The position numbers and the translations under genes are program-made. Source: Scolanthus callimorphus (lineage: Eukaryota > Cnidaria > Anthozoa > Actiniaria > Edwardsiidae). From it: a stretch of DNA of 64,000 nt. This document shows, piece after piece, positions 12,676 through 23,351 of this stretch. Numbering within the stretch: position 1 is the stretch's first letter; every line of letters starts with the position of its first letter. The DNA is taken from assembly GCA_033964015.1 (NCBI GenBank), contig CM066918.1, positions 28,169,387 to 28,233,386 on the forward strand, in the 5' to 3' direction. Below the pieces are notes generated by a model, which worked only from the letters and a program-made list of their open reading frames with translations, had not been told where the DNA came from and made no database searches.

Positions 12676-13052
12676 TTTTCAATGCTCAGGGTCATGTCTT
12701 ACCTGCTGTAAAGGACAGCATATCAGACCAGGAGCTAGTGGAAACTCAGCCTCGCCCACACCCATCAGCACTCCACAATTTCAGATACAAACTGTCCGGT
12801 ACAATGTAGGTACACATAAATTTAAGAAATCAACCGAGATTGTTATATGTCACAAAAAGGCAAAATAATTTACATGACATTTTCTTGTGTATTGTAAGTT
12901 TTCTAACTTATTTCAACTAGATTCTGAACTTCAATATTTGCCATACCATATATATATACCATGCCATTTCTGTTTTAAATAGCACATACAAACCTACTAA
13001 CTATTTATTATTACCAGTCTGTACTCATGTCAGTTTGCAACAGATTTAGAAG

Positions 13053-13569
13053 TAGACTGCTTGCAGCCCCTTCTTCGACGAACGTCCGTAAATCGAGAGA
13101 AATGTTTTTTTTACCCACGGCGGCACGCTTCAGTTTGTTTACTGCAGAATGTTATTCTCTTCTTGGAGAGGGGAGTGCGAAGTCGCTACAACATTTATCA
13201 AGAATAGGGTTAAAACCTGTCATGTTTTGTCACGTGCTACGAACCAAGGCAAAGGTTGCTTGGTTAGTTATTACAGCGAAACCACGTCACGGTCTATGTA
13301 CATCAACACCTCAAGAGGTTATTGGTGTGGCGCTGATAGATATTTGCACTCTAGCCAATCAGATTGTTCAAGTGAAATTCATTTGACAAAGCCAGGTTTC
13401 TGAAAGGAGTGTCCACAGTCCCTTCTTTCGGCGTTTCCCCCATGGCGTGTCTCTCCCTCTCTTATGAGTAACTCGACACCGTAAACAAACCGAAGCGTGC
13501 CGCTGCGGGTAAAAGAACATTTCTCTTGATTTACGGACGTTCGCCGAAGAAGGGGCTGCAAGCAGTCTA
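13053..13569. mobile_element. Mutator-like MITE with 9-bp duplication
   Basis: Arms of about 95 bp begin TAGACTGCTTGCAGCCCCTT and are mirrored at the right end. The 9-bp direct repeat ATTTAGAAG flanks the element (13044-13052 and 13570-13578). The intervening open frames do not resemble known proteins. Confidence 0.75.
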
Positions 13570-13659
13570 ATTTAGAAGCTACAAGTAAAAACTCCTGTTG
13601 GAGAACTCAGCAATTTGCATTTGAATGTGGGTCTGTGAACACTTTTAACACGTTTGTGA

Positions 13660-13860
13660 ACACTTACAAGTTTGTTTGAGTTTCAAAAAGTTACGTTTTC
13701 AATAGGGAACTTCTACATTTGTGGGTCTGTGCTGTATTTGAAATCTCCACATTGTTTGGCTGAAATATCATTGTTTTTGGGGGTCTGGTTGCCATTGGAA
13801 ATGTCCGCAATCTAGAAATGGATATTGTTTCCTCTCAACTCAAACAAACTTGTAAAGTGT
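13660..13860. repeat. Inverted repeat with ACAAGTTTGTTTGAGTT arms
   Basis: ACAAGTTTGTTTGAGTT near 13665 is mirrored by AACTCAAACAAACTTGT near 13840. Probably a short MITE; the duplication was not resolved. Confidence 0.45.
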
Positions 13861-14297
13861 CATCAGTCCATGCTTGAATCCAGCCTGTAGCTGTAGTATA
13901 AAGGTTGAATCAATCACAAACATAACCAGTTAAAAAGCACTCAGTAACTGATCCCAATAGATTCGTAGAATCCAATCTACATGCTGTGATTTGGGCAGAG
14001 CTTGTAATATTAATTACAACTAATAATGCCCAAAACATCACTTTTCTGGCATAGATAAATTTATAATAATAATACTATTACAGTGGCACAGCATTGTGAC
14101 AGCTGGAATCATATATGTGTCCCAAACATTTAGAACCACCAGTGGTGTCTTTTAAGCTAGCATAAGAGACCTACTGTTTCATTTATCTAATAATCACGCT
14201 TGAAAAAATCCAGCCAGAAGTTCACACTAGCTTGGAAATGGTGGTACACATTGGGCACATCCTATCATTCAACTAGATGGTAAAAATTAACATCTAA

Positions 14298-17200
14298 CTA
14301 AAGCACTAAACATCTAAAGAAGCTTCGTTTCTGTTCTTTTTCTTGAGTTATTTTAACAGCACCTGTGCTTTGAGGATTTGATTGTTCCTGCAAAAAACAG
14401 CATTGATGAGAAGATGTAAGAAGATTGACAAACAATGAAAAACAATTGTATGCTCCCAAATCCAGCAACACTAAATGCTTTACAGAGCAGATATAGCACT
14501 TAGCAAGGATACAGTGCAGATCTCATCAATTTGTCATCTCATGGAGGAGGCTCTGGTGACAGCCATTTGAAAGCTTTTGATGGTTGGCTGATTTTGAACA
14601 TTGGGGCATGCACAGAAAATTCCTTTCTCAATGCAGGCTCTGTATCAAATCTCAGGGGCAGATCTAGGGGGGCGCCTAGGAGGCCCCCCTTCCTTTTTCG
14701 ATAGATTTTCCCATACATTTACTGTATTTGCTGGAGCAAGTTTCAAATTTTGGCCTCCATTATTTGGAGGGCTGGGTGTAAGAACGACCTTAGTGACCTT
14801 TTAGACGTTTTTACGATTTTTTTGATTTTTGACAAACAAACTGCAGAAACATTGTTAAAATAGCCTGAAACTAGCCCCTGCAGGGTTAGAAATTCGTTTT
14901 TTTAGTCACAAGATAAATTTATCTTGTAGAGATGAGATCTACAAGCTAAATGGGCAAGACACATGCTTTCTTCATTACTGGATGCAGTAGCAGCACCAAA
15001 AAACTTGCTAGAAAATGCTAGTGATGTTTTTCCACACTCGATAATTGGCAAATTCTACTCGCATTTAGCGAGTTAGCTTGTGGGAATTTCGAACCCTGCC
15101 CTGTGCATTTTCCCCCAAAAAATTGCTGCAAGAACGCTGTAAAACGGCCTCTAACCAGTGGCTTTATCCTCTAGCGCAAAGCATTATGGGTAAAACTGAA
15201 AAAAAATTGACAGCACTTTGTCCCTAGCCCCAGTTTTAGATATTTTTTTATAAGGGAGCATTCATAATTTATCTAGAGGGGGGCCTATGATGATTTCCTA
15301 ATTTTTTTCTTTTCATTTTTTGAAGCCCCCCTGATGATCTCAGGGTTTTTATCCTACCCCCCCCCCCTCAAGAGATGTCAATTAATCAAAGAAAAATATC
15401 ATAGCCCCCCCCCCCCCCCCCCCCACCAGATATACACCCTTAGCCATATTAAAGTCTTGTGATAGTTACTGATCCTGAAGATTGCTATTAATGTTATCCA
15501 TTTTTTCAGAAAGAAAAAATAATGAATGTCCATAGTTACTTTTAAATATAATCAGATGATAATTTTCCAATTCAGGAGTTTCTACCTACACACTTTTACA
15601 GCAACTCCACTGATAAGAACCTAACTTAAAATTTATTTAATAACCTTATTAGGTTATTATGTCGAGGGGGATTAAAATGAAAATTTTAGCCTAAAAAATG
15701 GTTGCCCCCCCTATGCTCAATGTTATTTTTGTTGGAAATTTTCCATAGCCCCCCCTAAATCATATTAGGGAAAAACAGAGCCCCCCCTCAAAATCATCAT
15801 AGCCCCCCTCTAGATAAATTATAAACGCTCCCTAAGTGCCAAGTCACTCGCACCTGTCAACTAAATATTGCGCCAAATGCTTTCTTTTGGATTCAAAACT
15901 AACCCAAATTGTCTTGACAGTGCTGAAATCCTGCTACAGAACAACAGAGAAGCTTCATAATACCCAAAGAGTCATCACACGGCCTGCCAAATTCATTGTG
16001 ACTCGATTTTGGTTGTAAAATGTGCTCCTCACTTGTGTGTTCTTTCACAAGTTTGTCTCTACCGACTTTGTTTGCTTAATGATGCAAGCAAAGCGGCTCC
16101 TGTAGTAGAAAATGACTTGAAAAAAGCACTTATAAAAGCGAATTCATGGCTTGCTCTCTGTTCGACAAGCGAAACCAAGAATCCAACGGTCTTCACTGAA
16201 AAGGGAAAGCCCTTAGTCTTTACAAACAGCGTTTTATTTTTGGGGGGAGGGGGGGGGCAGGAGGCATTTTTCTCTTTCATGTGGAAGAACCTTGCAAAAT
16301 AAGCGAAATTACAGAAAAAAAATGGGCCACAAAGGGTTAACAATGCACCAGGTAGGATGAAAAGCTTTTTTGAATTCAAAACAATAGACAAATCTATGCG
16401 GTTTTATAGGCAAACCCTTAGGGCTTACCGCCAGGTTTTAGGTTTAGGTTTAGCCTTCGGGTTAGATTAAAGTTCGGGTTAGATTGAGTTTAGGATTTAG
16501 GGTTTAAGGCTAAGGCCTGTTTACATCGTTCTCGCCGCGATTTTTAGGAAAAACTTAGACTATTTGAACATGATTTGCGCAGTCTGAATAGTCACTAAGG
16601 TCGTTATTGGTTAGAGGCCGTTTTACAGCGTTCTCACAGCCATTTTTGGGGGAAAATGCGGAGAGGCTAGTTTTAGGCTATTTTAACAATGTTTCTGCAG
16701 TTTGTTTGTCAAAAATCCAAAAAATCGTAAAAAAAAGTCTAAAAGGTCACTAAGGTCGTTCTTACACCGAGCCCTCCATTTTCACTTTGGGTTCCCCCTT
16801 TCTGGAGATCCTGGATCTGCCCCTGAATCTCATGCAAGTGTCAGTGGCTGTCACAAAGTCTCCCTGCTAGGTGACAGCAAGGGAGCTCTGGGTATGTATT
16901 TTCCTTCTACTTTAAAAGATTGTAACAAAAAAATAGTGCACAATAAACTGAACTGGGTATGAGAATGGGTTACAGTGCAGCTGAGTGTCCCTCTGATGCA
17001 AGTCATGAGTTTTGAAACAACTGCATTGTCAATAAAAAAGGTTGCAGCCAGAACATCATAGTCATAAAACAATGTTGCTCATTACCATTTAGTTCAATCC
17101 TTACCAATTTTTTGTCCATTTTGAGCTTGATATCCCTTGCAAGGGTAAAGAATGCCTGAAAGTAGAGAACAGTACTTTATGTTAAACAACATGTGTAAAA

Positions 17201-19959
17201 TGTCTACATAAATACCTTTCATATTTTGAGAACTGGGCTTTACCTCTTCAACATTTATACTAGCTTTTGCACTTGTTTCCATAAATTTGATACCATATTC
17301 TACAGCCAACTGAAATTGAAAAACAAATTTTAAAACTAAGATTAGATTTGGACATTCAAAAGGGAGAAGGATGAATTTGTAACCTACTTGTATGCAGGAA
17401 CCTCCATGACTGAATTTCAGCCATCTCTTCACTTTCTACCATACCACACTTTGTGAGAAGAAATGTCTGAATTCATCACAGGATTTTATTATCACAGCCA
17501 TGTAAAAACAGCTATTTTGGTTTTACAAAGTTTCCAATACAATGCACACCTTCTTCGACAGTTGCGGTGCCTGGTTGTCTGCTAACTGAGGTGAGGTATT
17601 ACATTGTGCCAGTAGTATCTTACCTGCTCTCCTCTCTCTTTTGAAACTTGTCTCCTGTCTACCATATCACACTTGTTTCCCAGAACCATCTTCTCCACAT
17701 CCTGAGATGCATGCTGAAGAGAAGAAACAACCAACATTGGTTAACTTTAAAATGGTTGGAATATCAACACTTATAAACTGAACTACAAGAAGATTTCACA
17801 AAAAAATGGTTCTGGTGCAGAATATGGCTGATTAATGTTTTTCTGCATCCTTGGGTTAAAGACCCTACTATTTGCAGACTCCCCTCCCCTAGAATTTCCA
17901 GAGGTACTCAACACCACACTTTTCTGGCATTTCCAGGGGTCCTCAGTATCCCTCTCCCTGGGAATTTCCAAGTTGACTAAACATCCCCCTTTTCCATAGC
18001 TTAGACAGACTCCTCTCCCCTGGAATTTCCAGGGGTCCTCAACCACTCCCTCTAGGAATTTTCAGTGCTCAGGTAGACTCTCCCGTTGGATTTTCCAGGG
18101 CCTAGATAGACCCATCCCACCTGGAATTTTCCATGCAGAAAGAAAATGCAATCAGCCAATGAGCATGGTGTCAGAGGCCATCACAAGCACATTGCATACC
18201 TCCTCAATATTTCTTATCCAGTTTTTGATGTTTTCAAATGATTTATCATTAGTTATGTCATAAACAAGCATGATGCCCTGTGAAAAAGAAAACAGCAGTG
18301 AATAAATATAGCAAGACACTTTTTTTAACAATTTTACAAATCATTGACTGTTATCTTTTACAATAATTGGTGACAGACATTGGTAAAATATATATCTACC
18401 GATGAGAACACAATTGAATTGAAGCAGGAATGAAGGAAATATGTTGAGCTGAGGTACTAGAAGTGAAAAATGTCAACTTAACATTCTAAAAGTAGTTTAC
18501 AACATTCACATCCATGTTGTATCGGATTTACATAACTTGCCTGTAGCTCATGTTTGTAAATCTGATTCAATACGGCTGCTCAAGAGTGACTTACCATGGC
18601 TCCCCTGTAGTAAGCAGTGGTGATGGTGCGGAAGCGCTCCTGGCCAGCGGTATCCCTTTAAAATGGATAAATATGTTTTTAAATGCTTTGCTTGAATTAC
18701 TAGCATTGCAAAAAAACAGTAGGTCAAACCAGTAAATACCTGCTAGAGATCCCATTAAAAATAATGTATTTGCAGCCTTAAGCACTTAGGTTTTCACTGT
18801 GCAAATTGTCACCAAACAATTAACAAATAAGGAGAATCAAATCCCCAGTCTTGCCTCTAGTCTCTTCCCAGAATAAAATAGCATCATTTCTCAGAAAAAT
18901 CAGCAGCTACCTTAATATTTTATAAACAAAGATACACTGTAGCTGAACTCACCTCACAATGCACAAAGGATTGTTTGTCAAAACAAAATGTTTTTAGGTC
19001 CAGTGAGAGATTTTCAGTTTTGGGAATCAAAAAATAGAGATTATCATCATACAAGGTCCAACCCAGTTTAATTTGAGCTAAGGCAATGTTTTTATAATCT
19101 GTTTGGAAAGCTTGAGGATGTAACAAAAAACTTTCTGATTGGCTAATTTGAGTGCAAGAAATCAGCTGGAGAGTTTGTGGTCTTTTCAAAACGTGCAATG
19201 CCAATGCCAGTGTTATGTGTCACCCTTTATCAATGAAATGTTGCTATGTCACATGTATGCCTGTGTATCTCAAATAATAAGTAATACATGCTGAAGACTA
19301 TGCAGTAAAGAGGTGTTACAAATCTACAGAAAATTGGTTTAAAATCCTCAGGTAAAATTTTCCAGTAGCAGCAATCTGCGTGCAATTCTTCAAAACAGTT
19401 TCTGCTGATGTTGCAAGTTGATTTCAAAGTTACCGGGGAAATAGATCATACAATTGCCAAACTGATATTAGCACGGGAAGTCAGACAGTCCCAAGTTTAT
19501 CATGCCCCAAAACAGTCTACTGGAAACGCACTTAAAATTAAAGTCAAAGTCAAAATGTGACAGTTATTTGCACGCTTACTTATGAAGATCAAATGAGCAC
19601 CAAAGCCCGTGCAGACTTTGTCTGTAACTTACCATATTTGCAGCTTAATCTTCTTCCCGTCTAATTCTATAGTCCGAATTTTAAAATCAATACCTAGAAG
19701 ATCAAAGCCAAGTCAACACTGTTGGGAAAAGTCACAACAAGCTGGAATAAACAATCTGAGAAGAGAAGTCATTTTCACGAGATCGGAAGTAAGCCTTGTT
19801 CAAAACGTTCAAGAATGTCTTCATGGATTTCTCACCAATTGTGGAGATAAATGTAGAATTGAACGCATCCTCGGAGAAACGAAACAGCACACAGGTCTTC
19901 CCTACTCCAGAATCACCAATCAGTAACAACTTGAAAAGGAAATCATAGGTTTTCGCCAT
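14298..19959 (-). CDS. RAB8: Rab8-type small GTPase
   Basis: Rab8 controls polarised exocytosis and delivery to the ciliary membrane (family knowledge). Coding exons from high to low coordinate: 19959-19836, 19693-19633, 18655-18595, 18277-18200, 17713-17624, 17309-17244, 17155-17105 and 14387-14298. Splice phases all agree and give 206 residues with no break. Visible motifs are G1 GDSGVGKT, the Rab8-type start [17 protein letters not shown]3 [11 protein letters not shown]4 GNKCD and G5 ETSAKA. The C-terminus SFFRCLVL is a CaaX box predicting geranylgeranylation. The segment [15 protein letters not shown] and the CaaX ending favour Rab8 over Rab10 or Rab13, although a Rab8/13 ancestor-type label would also fit. 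The last intron (14388-17104) is enlarged by a 2.2-kb nested transposon. The complexin gene lies upstream on the same strand. Confidence 0.93.
14653..16825. mobile_element. Element with CAGGGGCAGATC termini, split by a younger insert
   Basis: CAGGGGCAGATCTAGG at the left is mirrored by GGATCTGCCCCTG at the right. AATCT repeats flank it (14648-14652 and 16826-16830). Subterminal blocks with AACGACCTTAGTGACC and AAAACGGCCTCTAACCA are also mirrored near 16600-16770. The Harbinger-like copy at 15254-15832 lies inside it. It sits in the last Rab8 intron. Confidence 0.65.
15254..15832. mobile_element. PIF/Harbinger-like MITE, copy 2
   Basis: It has the same GGGAGCATTCATAATTTATC ends and interior as 10080-10828, but with a TAA direct repeat (15251-15253 and 15833-15835). 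Inserted into the older element at 14653-16825. Confidence 0.75.
17875..18130. repeat. Degenerate CTGGAATTTCCAGGGG repeats
   Basis: At least five copies of a CTGGAATTTCCAGGGG-like unit, spaced 30-60 bp apart, lie within a Rab8 intron. The same unit recurs at 52320-52520. Confidence 0.6.
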
Positions 19960-20599
19960 ACCAAAGCATCGAAACCTTTGCTGGTTGATTTCCTGTTCAA
20001 CTTGGAAGCATTCGATTGAGCAGGCGTGGCCACTGAACTGCGCGTGCGCGGGGAGACTGGAAACTAAATAACGCTCCACCACAGGGAGCCAAATTTGTGT
20101 GATGCGTGCGAAAACATCCTGTTACAGCATATTTTTCAAGTAAATCTTCACTTTTTATTTTTGTATTTATATTTTCTTCTATCTACACATTTTTTATAAA
20201 AGGGCTATAAACTATACATTCTATCATGTACTCTTCATTGCACTTTTTTTCTACATTTTTTGTCACACTTTTTGCACATTCCTTTTCTAGCTTAGATGAG
20301 TTGGCAGGGTGTTGTGCATGCAGTGAGCTAATTAATTAAAGGGATGTCATCTTTTACACCAAAGTGAGGCTGTGAGTCAAAATGGCCAAACTGTTTTACA
20401 TGTGCACAGCCAAACAACATTTTATTGGTTGTCACTGATAAATATCATGGCATGTTTCATGGTACATTTAACAAATGTCCCCTGATTTTCCGTGGTATGT
20501 CCTCTTATATACCATGGAATGACGTAATCAAGTGGTCAAAATATTGTGGACTCATGAGGCGCAGCCAAACTCTGAACACCTGCTCAATAAGGGCCATTA

Positions 20600-20915
20600 G
20601 AAAATAACACCTATGTTGTATTGCAAATGTGCGCATTCTGATTGGTTAAAAAGCGTGTTTGTAAGAGACCTGAGAAACACGATTGTCACGCAACGCTGTC
20701 GCGCGTGTGTATGTTATTTTCTAAAAGCAATAAAAATACTTTCTGCGTGCTCTCTGGTTTCTTACAAACACTCGGGGAATGTTGGTCGAACTGATAAAAC
20801 TTGAAAGACACTCGCCTTCGGCTTGTGTCTTTCAAGTTTTGATCAGTTCTCCCAACATCCCCCTCGTGTTTGTAAGAAAGCAGAGAGCACGCGGAAAGTA
20901 CTTTTATTGCTTAAT
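20600..20915. repeat. Dispersed repeat with a long hairpin, copy 1
   Basis: The part 20727-20910 is a near-perfect hairpin. It has arms of about 88 bp, from GCAATAAAAATACTTTC to its mirror GAAAGTACTTTTATTGC, and a loop of about 10 bp. A near-identical copy lies in opposite orientation at 46431-46750. Confidence 0.75.
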
Positions 20916-21097
20916 TATAAATGGTTTAGAGATAAATTTTAAGCTGGATGTGAATTTTCCTGTGTCAGAGATCCCAACCATGGTGGAGATTGTTTTGGAC
21001 CAACAAAATGTCTTTGGACCATTTTACAAATATCACTACAAAACTTAATTTTCTAGCCCTGATGTGGCCCTCCTAGTGTTTGATAGCCCCTCTCACC

Positions 21098-21216
21098 GGT
21101 AGGTACAAAACGCAGGTCACAGGTCACAGGTCAACAATAGAATGCAGGTCACAGATCACAGGTCACAAGTAGACTGGTTCTATTGTTGACCTGTGACCTG
21201 CGTTTTGTACCTGCCA
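21098..21216. repeat. Short palindromic repeat rich in AGGTCACAGGTCA
   Basis: GGTACAAAACGCAGGTCA is mirrored by TGACCTGCGTTTTGTACC. The left arm holds direct AGGTCA half sites, which resemble nuclear-receptor response elements; no function is claimed. Confidence 0.55.
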
Positions 21217-21517
21217 CCCTCTCACCTACCAAGGTTGAGGTTGTTGGTTATCTGGTAGATGTAGATATTTATTGGCCTAACAAAAGGTCTAAAATAGTGT
21301 GTTGAAACATAGTTATAGTATGTATCACCTGACTCCCATGCAATGAATCTCCAGATCTTCAGCTACAGAGTCAAATATGCATCCTCACGACATTGTCTAA
21401 CTTCTACTCATATCAAAAAATGTTCAAGAAATTTGTGCTTGACAAGTGGTAAATGGCTATTATGGCATGCCCGTGTTGCAATCTTATATTGATGAGTGAA
21501 TTCTTCATGTACACGCT

Positions 21518-21910
21518 CTACATTACTAAACACTTCCCATCATCTTCTTCCTTTTCTTCTTTCGTCGCCATCCGATTCTGTGAGTCTCTTCTCTCATTAG
21601 TTTTACCCGCCTGGCCTTTTGCTTTCTTGTCCCCCTGTTTTTTAGATCCATCTTGCTGGTCTTTCTGCAAGCCGTATTTAGCTCTCATTTCTTCGCGCTT
21701 CTTTTCCCTATCCGCGTTTCTCTTTGCATGCATGTGGTCTCTCTTAGCTCGTTCAGCTTCGTCTTTTTCGTGTAATTTTCTAACTTCTTTGGCAGACAAA
21801 CCAGGGTCATTTGTGTTGTCCTCCTTCTCATCCAAGCCCATGCTTTTGGTGACTGAGTTCCCGACCGAACTCAGCTTGTTTGAAAAAATCGCTTTTGTAA
21901 CTGGGTTCAT
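21518..21910 (-). CDS. Complexin with C-terminal CaaX box
   Basis: Complexins bind the assembled SNARE bundle and clamp or promote calcium-triggered vesicle fusion (family knowledge). The single uninterrupted exon encodes 130 residues from an ATG at 21910. The charged helix RAKRDHMHAKRNADREKKR followed by EEMRAKYGLQKD (roughly residues 54-85) matches the complexin central and accessory helix, including the conserved KYGL. The protein ends KCLVM, a CaaX motif whose final Met favours farnesylation, as in vertebrate complexins 3/4. Such an ending would anchor it to membrane, whereas vertebrate complexins 1/2 use an amphipathic C-terminal helix. The absence of introns contrasts with the multi-exon Rab8 downstream. 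The 257-residue plus-strand open frame over it is an antisense shadow. Confidence 0.88.
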   Translation of the reverse strand: MNPVTKAIFSNKLSSVGNSVTKSMGLDEKEDNTNDPGLSAKEVRKLHEKDEAERAKRDHMHAKRNADREKKREEMRAKYGLQKDQQDGSKKQGDKKAKGQAGKTNERRDSQNRMATKEEKEEDDGKCLVM

Positions 21911-23351
21911 TTTGAATCCACACTTTATGTGTACCTCTCCTAGAAAGTGTGTGAGTAAATCTCAAAGAAGCACCAGCAAATCAATGAAATTTTATCTTCT
22001 AAGAGACAAGCGCATCAAAAATGAAAGCAATCCGATAAATACTTCATTGATCCGCCATGTTTTTCACGACAGGACCAACCGGAAGTTGTATTCAATTACA
22101 CAGGGCACCCAATTCGAAGCAGAGAACACAACATCCGGTATGGAAATATTGCAATTTTTCAGTACGAGTACTCGAATCCGTACTACATTTATTTACTATT
22201 CTTTAAGCACTCGATCATTTAATTAATAATTGTTGCACGAAACCAGTGAGTTTACACAGTAGTTTAATTTTTCACAGGAAAAATTCAAAATGAGAGCATT
22301 TATTGGGATACCTTTGGAATTGGCGGCTTGTCATGCGCATTTCGTGCGTGCAAATTTCAAGAAGCCATTTGCATTTCGAAATGTCAGGTCTTTTTCGAGG
22401 AACTTGATCACGCTATCCTAAAATGTTGAATACCGTAAGTATGATTTCATAAGTGCTGAGTAGGCATTTATTACGATTGCATTCAAAATGAAGTATTCTG
22501 AAAATAAATATTGTCGCCTTTTAAGTTTATATGCCGAACACAAGAAGGCTCGGATCACAGTCAAAATACAGAATGAAATAAGCTTACATGTATCAATTAT
22601 ATTCTTTGTACTATGACGTAAACATTTAATAGTTTCCTGATATGCTTACGGAACTGACCTATTTTACTTTGACATCATATCAAAGCACTATTGTTTTAAC
22701 GCTATGAATAATGCTCGCCATAGGGGAGAGAAGCATTTAGAAATGAAAAAAACATGATTAAAATTTCATTCATGATGTAAGCTTAAGTTTGCTTAATACA
22801 AAGTTGTCACTAAAAACATCATGACCAACTTCTCGAATGGAACTTTTATTTGATCAAAATTTCAGCTATCTTGTTCATGTAAACAACCCATGACGTCATA
22901 GTGATATAGGGTAAATTGTGAATTTATAACCCTGCAAATCTGCATTAATAGGTCACATGCTTATCAGGTTTTATTTTCCTTCAACAGGAGCATTTGTCGT
23001 GCTGAAAAGGCAGTACTAACATCTGCAACCACTGCTGGCATGTATGATACTAATACATGTATCTATGAAAAAATACTAGGGCGTGAAATTACAATTTGTG
23101 GGTGATTTGTGGGAAGTAAACAATATAGGTCAGTACTTGTGTTTAGGAATGTGATCCATAGCACAATTCACAAACTCACAGACTGTCTTTGATGAGAAGT
23201 ACATTTGTTTTGGTGTAAAACAAACTAAGAGAGCGTCCCTCACCATATTTTTCTTTTCGTCTGTAGTGTATTATTTATGTACTTATTTTCTTGGTGAAAG
23301 CGATTAAATAAATAAATAAATAAATAAATCCCTTTTATAAGGTATTGTATA
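21911..23351. other. Divergent promoter region between complexin and the TBC gene
   Basis: Complexin is read leftwards and the TBC gene rightwards, so both promoters are expected here. A strong splice donor (ACC followed by GTAAGT) near 22434 could end an untranslated first exon of the TBC gene. An AAAT microsatellite lies at about 23303-23328. No other exon was recognised. Confidence 0.45.

Larger units (their letters stand above)
9636..14297. other. Intergenic region between WDR4 and Rab8
   Basis: Both flanking genes are on the minus strand, so this region holds the WDR4 promoter side and the Rab8 3' side. No conserved exon was recognised on either strand. Four inverted-repeat elements (10080-10828, 12450-12675, 13053-13569, 13660-13860) cover part of it. 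A TTA microsatellite next to a G run lies at 9945-9993. Confidence 0.5.
19960..21517. other. Region between the Rab8 start and the complexin stop
   Basis: It contains the Rab8 promoter side and the complexin 3' side; no exon was recognised. A palindromic repeat (20600-20915) and a small hairpin (21098-21216) occupy part of it. The block 20420-20540 is shared with the flanks of the element at 5614-6125. Confidence 0.5.

Noticed and set aside
16425..16515. Interstitial telomere repeat
   Set aside because: TTTAGG and GGGTTAG words are irregular and short, without a true TTAGGG array.
21453..22226. 257-codon plus-strand open frame
   Set aside because: It lies antisense to complexin and is rich in Ser/Phe as expected of the reverse of Lys/Glu codons; no family resemblance.
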